Of a stretch of 64,000 bases of DNA, positions 24,061-34,249 are shown one piece after another. The stretch's first letter is position 1. Every line of letters starts with the position of its first letter. This DNA is from Tolypeutes matacus (lineage: Eukaryota; Chordata; Mammalia; Cingulata; Chlamyphoridae). Location of the stretch: assembly GCA_026826555.1 (NCBI GenBank), contig JAKSZT010037307.1, positions 1,238,171-1,302,170 of the forward strand, given 5' to 3'. Below the pieces are notes generated by a model, which was not told the DNA's origin, did not search any database, and was given only the letters and a program-made list of their open reading frames with translations. The translations under genes and the position numbers were made by a program.

Positions 24061-26090
24061 CTCCTCCTGTGACCTCCACGGCCCTGATTCTCTAAAGACG
24101 TATTGCTGCAGAGGAGTCTGCAGGGAGTGACAATGTCTCTGGCCAGAGTGGGAATTCCAGCTCACACAGGCCATGGCTTCCAACATTTCCACAGCTGCAA
24201 CCCCTCCATCCTCTGCAGTGTGTGTGTGTCCAGGGTCCAGGCATTCCCATCCTGGGAGTGGTCAGGATGAGGGTATCAGCAGCTGGCCAAGGATCCAGGG
24301 GTCTCAGGCTTGAAGAGCCCCCAGGCTCCAGCAGAACCTGTGTAGGGCAGGGCCACAGCCTGAAGCTCCCCCTCAAACCCCCAGGCTCCCCAGGCCCTGG
24401 CAGCCCAGCACTCCTAGCACCAGCTCCCCGCATGCCTGTCCCAGACACTGGTGCCTCCTCACCCAAAGGCCTCTAGAAAGGAAGCCCAGAGACCTAATGA
24501 AGAGCCACGGAGGCCCCAAGCACAATGGCTGATAAAATCCTACTCAGGGATTAGCAAAAATGGAAAACAGCTCTGCAGAAGAAGGTGAGAGCCAGGAAGA
24601 CCCAAAAGGGAACCCTGAGCCGAGGCAAGGGGAAGTAGGCAAACCAGCAGACAGGGAGGCTGCACATGCGGGGAAGAAGTCTAGGCTGAGAGGCAGGAAT
24701 TAAATGCAATAAGGCACTTTCCAGCTCTGAACTTCTCAGATGCTATCTAAGACTGCCCACCCAGTACAGCAGAGCATGGCTGGTTGTCTCGCTCTTCCTG
24801 GATCTGAGGAGGGCTGGACTTGGCCAGTCCAGAAGGGAATAGATGGAGGCAAGAAAGAGCAGAAGACCAAGACACACCGATTCCCCCCCCCTCCCCCGAT
24901 AATTGACCTCTGAGGAGGAAACATCAGAAACCTTGAAGCTGGACCCACGATCTCTCATAGCCACACCATCACCCCATCCCACTCCACACCAGTTCTGACG
25001 TCCTCTTCTCCCTGTCCTCAAATTTAGGGCTATCTCCAGGGAGCCTTCTCTTTTTCACTGTGCCTGCTACCAACCTTCCATGTGACCTTGAACAAGTCAT
25101 CTGACCTCTGACCACTTCCCTCTCAGGGGGAAGAACCTGGTGATGTGTGTAGCTGTCAGAGTCCTCAGCACCTGTGAGCCTGCCAGGGCCACTCCCTCGC
25201 AGAGGGGTCCCAGCCACAGGCTGGCTGGCTGCTGCTCCTCTGGTTCCCCTCCTACCCACTGCATCCTTGCCTCCTCCAGGCAGTCCTCCCAATCTCAGCC
25301 CTCCCAATCCCATAGAACTAGCTCCCTGAGAAAACCCACTGAGCTCAAGAGCAGAGAGCAAAGACAACCTCCCAGGGTCAGTCAGGCCCTGAAGAACTGG
25401 CCTGAGAGGAGGGGTTCCTATCCTGGGAGGAGCACCTCAGGGACCCTCGTCTCTTGGTAGTGCTCCCAGCCCAAGCCCCTGGCCTACATTGGCCCATGGG
25501 CTGAATGGAAGAGGGTTTGGACCTTTTCTCCTACTGGCCAAGGCTGTGGCTATGGGACATGACTGTTGCTAAGGATCTCTGCCTCACTCACCCCAGGGTC
25601 TATCACCCAAGCATCCACAAAACTCCATAAAATCAAACTTAGGAGTTCACTAAGAAGAATCCACCCTCCTAACTGCCCTCCCAGATCCAAAGGTCAGAGC
25701 CCTGCCTCCACAGAATCTACCTCCAGAGGTGAGTTCTAGCTTATTGCATCTTCTTGGTGTGGAAGCAGACACGGCCACTGGCTTCGCTGATACTAACAGC
25801 CCAGCAAGCTTTGCATCCACGGTTCAGTGGGCTCCATTTATTACCAATGATTACATATTAAAGCTGCCTCAGAGTTGCGAGCCAGGGGAGGGCTGATCCA
25901 CATCAGGCCAACCTGTCCCAATTCCTGGTCAGAGCCTGTTCTGGGAAGTCAGTGGCAGAGCCTGGAGAAAGGCATCTCCAAACAGCCGGATTTCCTGGAG
26001 TCCCATCAGGCTATCCACACGCTCACTTATCCCAGGGGAGGCTGGACAAATCCAGCCCTCCCCAGGCATTTTGGCCTCATTTTGTCCTTG
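24061..26090. other. Intergenic DNA with scattered old repeat traces
   Basis: Moderately GC-rich. A short GT run lies near 24217 and a C-run near 24884-24897. A MIR-like segment ('tgtgaccttgaacaagtcat') lies near 25080-25130. No coding exon was recognised. Confidence 0.4.
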
Positions 26091-26095
26091 GTACC

Positions 26096-26606
26096 TGTAT
26101 TAGTCAGCCAAAGGGATGCTAATGTGAAATACTAAAAATGGGTTGGTCTTTATAAAGGGTATTTATTTGGGGTAGAAGTCCACAGATACCGGGCCATAAA
26201 GCGTTAAGTTTCTTCTCTCACCACAGTCCATTGCCATGTGTTAGAGCAAGACAGCTGCCAGCGTTTGCCAGGGTTCAGGCTTCTGGGGTTCCTCTCTTCC
26301 CAGGGCTGCGTTTCTCTCCGGGCTTAGCTCCTGTTTCCTCCACAAGGTCAGCTGTAGACGATCAGGAGAATGGCTTGCTTCTCTTCTCCTGGGGCCTCCT
26401 TTCCAACATCAAAACTGCTTCTCAAAAGACTGCTACTCAAAACTGTTCTTGCCATGCCTTTTATATTTGATTCCCCACCCACCAAGGGGTGGGGCTCAAC
26501 GCCCTAATCCTAACCTAATCATGCCCAGATTGACAGATCAGTTTACAAGCATGATCCACTTATATTTTTGGAATTCATAATTACATCAAATTGGCCAACG
26601 GTTACA
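26096..26606 (+). mobile_element. Solo LTR of an ERVL/MaLR-like element
   Basis: A 511-bp unit begins TGTATTAGTC and ends GGTTACA, the TG...CA termini of an LTR. The 5-bp duplication GTACC flanks it perfectly at 26091-26095 and 26607-26611. No internal retroviral coding sequence is present on either side, so it is a solo LTR left by recombination. The start resembles MaLR-type LTRs; the subfamily is not known to me. Confidence 0.85.
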
Positions 26607-26614
26607 GTACCCCA

Positions 26615-26870
26615 AGGTCTTTTCAGCCCCAAAGCCTTTGCACTTGTTCCTCTACCTGGGACACCCTCCTACTCTTTATACAGCTAACATCTTTTCATTC
26701 ATTCTCAGCTGAAGTGCCCCCTCCTCAGGAGCCCTTCCTGACACCCACCCTTCCCTGTCACCCCACTTTGGCAGTGGACTCCCTCATTGGAGAAGAGTCT
26801 TGTCTGCTGAGCTTGCCCCAGCCAGCAGCACAGGGAGGCCTGCACAGTAGGCACTCTGGCTAGCCCATGC
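26615..26870 (+). repeat. L2 LINE fragment
   Basis: A clear L2 segment: 'aaagcctttgcacttgttcc', 'tctacctgggacaccctcct', 'tcagctgaagtgccccctcc' and 'ggagcccttcctgacaccca'. Confidence 0.7.
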
Positions 26871-28789
26871 CCTCACCCAGCTGGTGCAGCGCCCACCCTC
26901 TGCCCCACAGTCCCCAGCTCCCTTCATGACCTGGCAAGGAGGGGCTCTCTGGACCCCACTGGCCACCACTGGCCTCCCATGCCCTGCCTGTCTCCTCCCA
27001 GCCTCAGCCTGCTTCTCTGCATAGCCCACTATGCCCCAGCTAGGCAGGGACTTTTAGGGAGACAGAGGCCCCAAGGGCTGGGGGCTGCAGGAGCTCTGAC
27101 TCCTTTCTAGAGACTTTTCACCTGGACACAACACCTCATGCCCCAAGCGGTCTCTTATGGGAGGTGACATTTTGGGAGAGTGATGACATGCAGCTCTTGA
27201 GGGTGTCGTGCCTTACCTTTCACAGCCTCACAGTTTGAGGGGTGTCAGGTGTGTCTTTCCACATGTTCTAATGAGGAGCCAAAACTCAGAGAAGTTAAGG
27301 GAGTTGTCCAAGGACACAGAGCGGAGCCAGGAGGGACCCTGGCTGCATGACCTGGGCCTATTATCTGTCTTGTCCACAGGGGAGTTCCCTAACTGTAAAT
27401 CCTGAGGAGTTCCAGGCACCCCCTGCCCAAGCTCTGGGGCCAGTGGTTATGGGCCTTTACCCCCCAGATCTCTTCCTCCAGCAGCCAGGGAAAAGGAGGG
27501 CAGGGAGGGGCAGGGATGTGATGCTCCCAGCCAGGCCAGGTCAAGGGAGAGGTCCAACCCGGTTGGAATTCTTTGAGCAGGGACTCATGGAACCCCACAC
27601 CCCCAAGTTTGCCATGTGCCGCCTGTGTGGACCTGAGCTCTTTATCCACTCGGTGCCAGTTGAGCCTTGGTGTCTATGTCTGCAGGATGAACATAACCCC
27701 TATCTTTCGCAAGAATGGAAGTGTAAATAAGGTCATGTGGGAGACATGCGTAGCACACAGTAGGTGCTCAGAACATGGGCATGATGATGGTGCCGAGGGC
27801 ATCGTCGTATGCTCAGGAGGTTCCCAGGGGTAGCTAAGGCCACTTGCTTTTACTCACCTTTCTTAGATGGACCCTGCAGCCCAAGAAACAGGCCTCCAAG
27901 GGCCCTCCACCCAGTCTCATCAGCCCAAATGGGGAGAGACATGGCCCATGAGTTAAGGTCCCATCACCCAGAAATGAGGCTAGGCTGGGAGGGTCCCTGC
28001 ACTGGGGGGCTGCTCCAGGGTGTGGCAGAGAGGGCCTGCTTAATTCCTGCCCTGAGATCTTCTGCCAGGTCTGAGAATTGATTGCTCCCCGGCTTGCTGT
28101 GAGCACAGATGATGGCCAGGGGTGGGGGGCGGGGGCCTAAGCTGCTTCATCCACACAACCCCTGAAGCAGCAGCAGGTTTGCAGGATGAAGTGGGCTCCC
28201 CAAGGCCTCCCCTCCTGCCTCCTCACCCCGTCACCTCCTCTTTGTCCCCACTTCCTCTGTCCAGAGTGAGTTCCCCATCAGAAAGGGAAAAGCAAGCCTG
28301 CCTAAGAGAGTAGTGGTCACCCAGACATCTCTGCATCATGTTCCAGGCCACCAGACAGAGCAGGAACCCTATCCCTTCGGAGCCTGGTCTCTCTGAGGGC
28401 CGGGACAGTGGGGAAAAGCCAGACTCAAGCCAGCCTGCCATATCAAAGCCCCGACTCCTGCCCTCAACAGCCATGGACCTTGGTAGCCACTTAGCAACTG
28501 TGAGCCTTGGTTTTCTGTCTGTAAGATGAAGAATCATAATGCCTGCACTACAGGATTTGAGATAAATCTTGTTAGGTGTCTAGTTCAGTGGTCCATAAAC
28601 TTTTCTTAAGCACATAAACTCTTGCTAAAATTAAATTCCCAGAGAAGTCTTGATATGCAAAATAACTGTTGGGAGCAGGGGTGAGGGCCCTGGGACTCCT
28701 CCCCCACATCCTGGAGGACCAGGGAGCACGGTGTGAGAAGACCTGGCCCCTGATAATGAACTCTGGAGCCAAGTGAAGATGCCATAGTA
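26871..28789. other. Intergenic DNA with MIR traces
   Basis: A reverse MIR-like stretch lies near 27230-27330 ('agttgtccaaggacacagag') and a forward one near 28470-28570 ('gtgagccttggttttctgtc'). The rest shows no recognisable feature. Confidence 0.4.
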
Positions 28790-28999
28790 ACAAGAGGAAG
28801 TAGACACACACATCTATAGTCAACTGATTTTTGACAAGGGTGCCAAGTCCACTCAATGGGGAAAGAAAACTGGTGCTGGGAAAACTGGATGTCCATACGT
28901 AAAAGAATGAAAGTAGGGGGTCGGATGTGGCTCAACTGGTTGGGCGTCCGTCTCCCATATGGAGGGACCCGGGTTCGATCCCCGGGAACTCCCGGTAAA

Positions 29000-29033
<34 letters not shown>

Positions 29034-30304
29034 ACAAAACAAAACAAAAAATACTAAAAAAAAAAAAAAAAAAAAAAGAATGAAAGTAGACCCCTTCCTC
29101 ACACTATATACAAAAATTAACTCAAAATGGATTAAAAAAACACTAAATATAATAGCTGAAACTATAAAACTCCTAGAAGAAAACATAGGTAAATATCTTC
29201 AGGACCTTGTACTAGGCAATGGATTCTTAGACTTCACACTGAAAACACAAGCAACAAAAGAAAAAAGTAGGTAAATTGGACTTTATAAAAATGTTTGTGC
29301 ATCAAAGGACATTAACAAAAAAGTGAAAAGACAACCAACAGAATTGGAAAAAATATTTGCAAATCATATATCTGGTGAGGGTTTAATATCCAGTATATAT
29401 GAAGCACTCCTATTACTCAACAACAGAAAGACAAACAATTAAAAAATGGGCAAAGGATTTGAATAGACATATCTCCAAAGAAGATATACAAATGAACAAT
29501 AAGCACATGAAAAGATGTTCTATATCATTAGCCATTAGGGAAATGCAAATCAAAACCATAATGAGATATCACCTCATACACACCAGAATGGCCACTGTTA
29601 AAAGGCAGAAAATAACAAGTGCTGATGAGGATACGGAGAAATAGCAACCTTAGTATATCATTGATGGAAATGTATATTAGTGTGGCCATGTGGAAAACAG
29701 TTTGGCAGTTCCTCAGAAAGTTAAACACAGAACTACCATGTCAACAAGCAATCCCACTTCTAGGCATATACCCAAAAGAATTGAAAGCAGAGACTTGGTC
29801 AGATATTTGTACACCAATGTTCATAGCAGTATTATTCACAATAACCAGAAGGTGGAAGCAACATAAATATCTATCAGCAGATGAGTGGATTAACAAAGTG
29901 TGGTAAATGCATACGATGGAATGTTGTTAATCCTTAACAAGGAATGAAGTTCTGATACATCCTACATGGATGAACCGTCAAGATATTATATTGAGTAAAA
30001 TAAGTCAGACACAAAGGGCAAATAGTACATGATTCCATTTATATGAAATTGGTAGAATATGCAAATTCACAGAGACTGAAAGAGTGCAGGTTAGCAGGGG
30101 CAGGGAAAGGGGGAGTGGGGAATTAACGCATGATGGTTTCAGGGTTTCTGTTTGGGGTGATGGGAAAGTTCTGGTAATGGATGGTGTTGAAAGTAACACG
30201 ACATTCTGAATGTGATTAGTCCCACTGAACTGAATGCTATGGGTGGTTCAGATGGGAAAGTTTATGTTATATATGTTTCCACAATTAAAAAAAAAAAAAA
30301 AAAA
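28790..30304 (+). mobile_element. L1 LINE, 5'-truncated, ORF2 end and 3' UTR
   Basis: The start is the ORF2 C-terminal region ('agtcaactgatttttgacaa'), followed by 'cataatgagatatcacctca', 'atcccacttctaggcatata' and a G-rich 3' UTR. It ends in a clean A run at 30285-30304. Stop codons break the frame. A SINE with its duplication lies inside it at 28901-29089. It is better preserved than the L1 at 20.4-22 kb and so probably younger. Confidence 0.85.
28917..29073 (+). repeat. Short DAS-type SINE inside the L1
   Basis: A GGGTCGGATGTGGCTCAA head, a GGTTCGATCCCC B box and a short CCCGGT end are followed by a composite A-rich tail with (AAAAC)n. The 16-bp duplication AAAAGAATGAAAGTAG flanks it at 28901-28916 and 29074-29089. 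It is the same short class as the element at 22437. Confidence 0.9.
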
Positions 30305-30416
30305 GAGCAACTAAAGAGACAATGACAATTAAATGCAATCCATGATCCTGGACTCTAATAATAGAGGAGAAAAGGTCCAAAAGGTTATATGAAAAAATGC
30401 AATATAGGCTGAAAGC

Positions 30417-30607
30417 CAGGGGTTCGTAACAAGGCCACCGTGAGCTCAAATTGAAATTCAAAAAACATTATTTTTGTGGGGACGTGTTGGTGCAGGTGTG
30501 ATATATTTATTAAATAATGCACAGTAGAGTGTGGACTTAGTAAGGGGTCTGTGGTTCTCACCCGACTGGCAAAGGGGTCGTGGAACGAAAAGGGTTAAGA
30601 ACCCCTG
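30417..30607. mobile_element. hAT-type nonautonomous DNA transposon, copy 1
   Basis: The element starts CAGGGGTTCGTAAC and ends GTTAAGAACCCCTG, near-perfect terminal inverted repeats of hAT type. The 8-bp flanks are CTGAAAGC on the left and, after removing the SINE that landed on its right end, CAGTAAGC on the right (6 of 8 match). No transposase is encoded. It is closely related to the element at 36120. Confidence 0.75.
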
Positions 30608-30611
30608 CAGT

Positions 30612-30789
30612 TGGGGAAGCGGCTGGGGCTCAATCAGTGGGGCTCCCGTTTACCATATGGGAGGCCCCGGGTTCGGTTCCTGGGGCCTCCTGGTGAAGGC
30701 GAGCCCGCCCGCACGGCGTGGTTAGCTGACCCAGCGAGCACAGGCAGCAAGGGGGGGATAAATGAATAAATAAATAAAATCTTTAAAAA
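30612..30789 (+). repeat. DAS-type SINE at the end of the hAT element
   Basis: A full-length monomer with an (AATA)n and ATCTTTAAAA tail. The 15-bp duplication AAGAACCCCTGCAGT lies at 30597-30611 and 30790-30804, and covers the right terminus of the hAT element. The SINE is therefore younger than that element. Confidence 0.9.
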
Positions 30790-30983
30790 AAGAACCCCTG
30801 CAGTAAGCATCATATCAATGTTAAATTCTTGAACTACGTTAAGTGGATATCCTTGCTCTCAGAAAATACACATGGCAGTATTAAATGTTCAAGGAACACA
30901 ATGTATACAACAGGCTCTCAGAGGTTTAGAAAACAGATTTTAAAAAAAGAGAGCAAATGTGGGAAAATGTGAAAAGTTGGTGG

Positions 30984-31222
30984 AATAGAGACAGAAAGCA
31001 GATTGGTGTTTGCCAGGGAACGGGGGATTAGAGAGTGGAGGAGTGACTGCTTAAGGGGCAAAGGGCTTTCCTTCGGGGTGATGAAAATGTTCTGGGATTT
31101 GATATTGTTGGTGACTGCACAACACTGTGAATGTAAATGCCACTGAACTGTACACTTTAAAATGGTTCATTTTATGTTATGTGAATTGTACCTTAATAAA
31201 AAAGTAGATTAAAAATTTTTTT
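30984..31222 (+). mobile_element. Short L1 3'-end insertion
   Basis: A 239-bp L1 3' UTR fragment ('attggtgtttgccagggaac', 'cactgaactgtacactttaa', ending in a degraded A/T-rich tail) is flanked by AAAGTTGGTGG at 30973-30983 and 31223-31233. The perfect 11-bp duplication shows a 5'-truncated L1 insertion into an older L1 3' UTR. Confidence 0.75.
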
Positions 31223-32177
31223 AAAGTTGGTGGATATGGAGATATGGATGGAGGGGTATGTTCTCTATGGATTTTGTAATATTTTCGTAATTGTCCTGTA
31301 ATTCTGAAATTATTTTAAAATAAAAAGTTAAAAATTTTTTCTGAACTTAAAAGAAAAAAGAGGAGGTGGGCAGATTGAGATGAAACAGTACCAAAAGCTT
31401 GGTGAGTGGCCATCACCACTGCCCACCCCACCGCGCCTCTGCTGGATCCCCTTGCCCTGGAGCCCCAGCCCCTGCTGTGCAGCCCTGAGGGCTTGTGGCA
31501 TGTGGCAAAACCAAGGCAGAGCTACAGTCCTCTTCCCCAGCGGGCCCAATGCCAGACTCGGTGGCACAACTAGAAAAGGGTATTTATGGAATCCCAATGA
31601 GTGGAGATGAATGAGACAAAGAACCAAGGTCAGCGTGGATTCCTGGCTCATTCTAGTCCTGCTTGGCAGAGGCCTCATGTACGTGTGAGTGCCAACAATG
31701 CTACCACAATTTCACCTTCGGTAGGAGTTAACGAGATCAAGTCAAGCATCCACGGCAGAATCGGTTAAAGAGACCAAAACTTCAAATTCAAGTTCTTCCG
31801 TGAATTCTCTTTCCGTGGCACCAATGTTCAGCTCAGAGCTAACTCTGGAACCCACGTGTAATACCACTGTCAATTCTTCAGACTCTGCAGTGGGACCACA
31901 AGAACAGCAGGCACCATATCTGGGTTACCACAATTTCGCCAAATGGAACATGGCCTCTGGGTAGCCAGCTCACCGATGCCGGAACAGAGCCCTGGGAAGG
32001 ACATGCCAGCACTGCAGCCACCACCCAGGAACCTTCCCTCCTTCAGAGGCCATGCTAGTCACCACAGTGATGACAACCTTGCCCTCGCTGCTAGTGATTG
32101 TGTTTATTATCATCTTGCCTCGTATCTACTCTGGAGTCCACCTGACACCAGCTGAAGGGGTTCTACATTCCGATTAC

Positions 32178-34249
32178 TGGACTTGCAGGAAGATGGTGCC
32201 AGAATGGTAGGCAGGGTTCAACTCTGTCACAGAAACAATGGAGGAAGCGCAAAAAAGCTGTCCAAGGGACCTGCTTTGGGAATTGGCAGACCAGGAGCAT
32301 GCTGCGCACTCCCGAGAAGGGCAAGGGACAGAGAAAAGCCAAAACGAAAATCGTGAGTTACTAAAACCCCCCACGCCGCCAGGAATGGCTCCCCTCCCCC
32401 ACCCGCAAGGCGAAGAGCCTGGACAAAACCCCTGGCTCACTGCAGGCAACTGAAAGGGGAACAGATGTCTTCCTCCCCAGGAAGAGGGAGGGTGAGGCAG
32501 AGGGTGGACAGTAGTTTCTCTCCGATGAATTTGTCCAGCAGAGCCAGTTTTGAATCTTGGCTCTGGCCAGACCAGAATCACAGGCAAGTAGAAGCTGAAA
32601 GACACCTCCGTGGAAAGAGTTGCTGACAATCGCCAGCAGGCTAGGAAACTGCAAGGAGAAAAACTGCTTTTAGGCATCTCTTGTCCCAAACTCCTGGGAG
32701 CGGATCTGCACCCCATTAGTGAGTCCCTGGTCCTATTTTGATGACTTAAGCTGGGCAGTTTTAAAGACTTAAAATAAGTTGAACCATAAATCAAAGAGCC
32801 ATGAAACAAAACAAATAGTAAAGAGAGTATTTTGTTAAACAAAACCAAAAGTCAAAAAATATTTAAATGCCTAGACATCAACAAAAAATTACAAGCCATA
32901 CTAAGAAGCAGGAAGAGATGACCCAGCCAAAGGAATAAACCAAAAATCCTCATGAGACACAGGATTTAAGACAACTAATCAATGAAAATCACACAAAGCT
33001 CCTAAATCAATTCAAGGAGTTGAAGGAAAATATGACTAAAGAGATAAAGGATATTAAGAAGACACAGAGAAAACATAAAGAACAAGTTGAAAGCCTGCAA
33101 AGAAAAATAACAGAACTTATGGGAATGAAAGACACAATGGAACAGGGTCTCAGGGAATTGAATGGCAACATGAAACGCACAAACATATGCATTATTGGTG
33201 TCTCAGAAGTGGAAAAGAATGGAAAAGGGGCAAAATAATATTTGAGAAAATAATGACCAAAAACTTCCCAACCATTATGAAAGACATAAATATCAGAATC
33301 CAAGAAGGACAATGCACCCTAAACAGAATAAATCTGAATAGAACTACTCTGAGACACCTACTATTCAGAATGATAAATGCCAGAGATAGAGGATTCTGAA
33401 AACAACAAGAGAAAAGCAATTCATCACATACAAGGGATGCTCAATAAGACTAAGTGCCAATTTCTCATCAGAAACCTTGGAGTTAAGAAGAAAGTGTTAT
33501 GATATATTTAAGGTACTGAAAGAGAAAAACTGCCAGCCAAGAATTCTTTATCCAGCAAAACTGTCCTTCAAAAATTAGGGTGAGTTTAAAGTCTTCACAG
33601 AAAAACAAAAACTGAGAGAGTATGTTACCAAAAGACCAGAATTACAAGAGATATTAGAGGGAGTACTATTGCCTGATAGGGAAAAAAACAAGGTCAAGAG
33701 ACTTGGAGAAGAGTGTAGAAATGAAGATTATTAGTAACTTAAAGAGTAAAAAGACAGACAATAGTAGGATATTACAATGGAAAGCCAGATGATAAAAATG
33801 GACACAGTAAGTAATGCCTTTACAGTAATAACATTGAATATTGATGGATTGAATTCCCCAATCAAGAGACATAGACTGGGAAGCGGCTGTGGCTCAATCA
33901 GTAGGGCTCCCGTTTACCATATGGGAGGCCCCAGGTTCGGTTCCCGGGGCCTCCTGGTGAGGGCAGGCCCGCCCGCATGGCATGGTTAGCTGACCCAGCG
34001 AGCACAAGCAGCAAGGGGGGGATAAATGAATAAATAAATAAAATCTTTAAAAAAAAAAAAAAAAGAGACATAGACTGACATAATGGATAAAAGATATGAG
34101 CTATCTATATACTGCCTACAAGAGATTCATCTCAGATATAAGGACACAACCAAGTTGAAAATGAAAGGTTGAGAAAAGATATTCCACGCAAATAGTAAAA
34201 GATCTGGAATAGTGATACTAATATCAGACAAAATGGGTTTTAAACGCAG
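32178..34249 (+). mobile_element. L1/HAL1-like LINE inside the PTPRA pseudogene
   Basis: It contains a 5' UTR-like region with an AAGATGGTGCC start motif and an ORF1 that is recognisable but broken. The ORF1 has a coiled-coil-like, lysine- and glutamate-rich stretch around 33020-33230, then NICIIGVSEVE-like RNA-binding domain sequence. The beginning of ORF2 follows (NIDGLNSPIKRH, the N-terminal endonuclease region). The element then stops abruptly at 'ttttaaacgcag' with no A tail. ATTC(C/A)GATTAC at 32167-32177 and 34250-34260, both from PTPRA sequence, looks like its target-site duplication. A SINE lies inside it. Confidence 0.75.
33878..34063 (+). repeat. DAS-type SINE inside the L1
   Basis: A full-length monomer starting GGGAAGCGGCTGTGGCTCAA, with (AATA)n, ATCTTTAA and an A-tail. 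AGAGACATAGACT (13 bp) flanks it at 33865-33877 and 34064-34076. It split the start of L1 ORF2. Confidence 0.9.

Larger units (their letters stand above)
30305..31340 (+). mobile_element. Old L1 3' UTR broken by later insertions
   Basis: Three pieces (30305-30408, about 30805-30983 and 31223-31340) read in order like the 3' UTR of an old L1M-type element, ending with an 'ctgaaattattttaaaataa' terminus. They are separated by an hAT-type element carrying a SINE and by a second short L1 end. The order is from memory of consensus sequences and the subfamily is not assigned. Confidence 0.6.

Noticed and set aside
33020..33400. Lysine-rich coiled-coil-like open frame
   Set aside because: It is part of a broken L1 ORF1, not a host gene.
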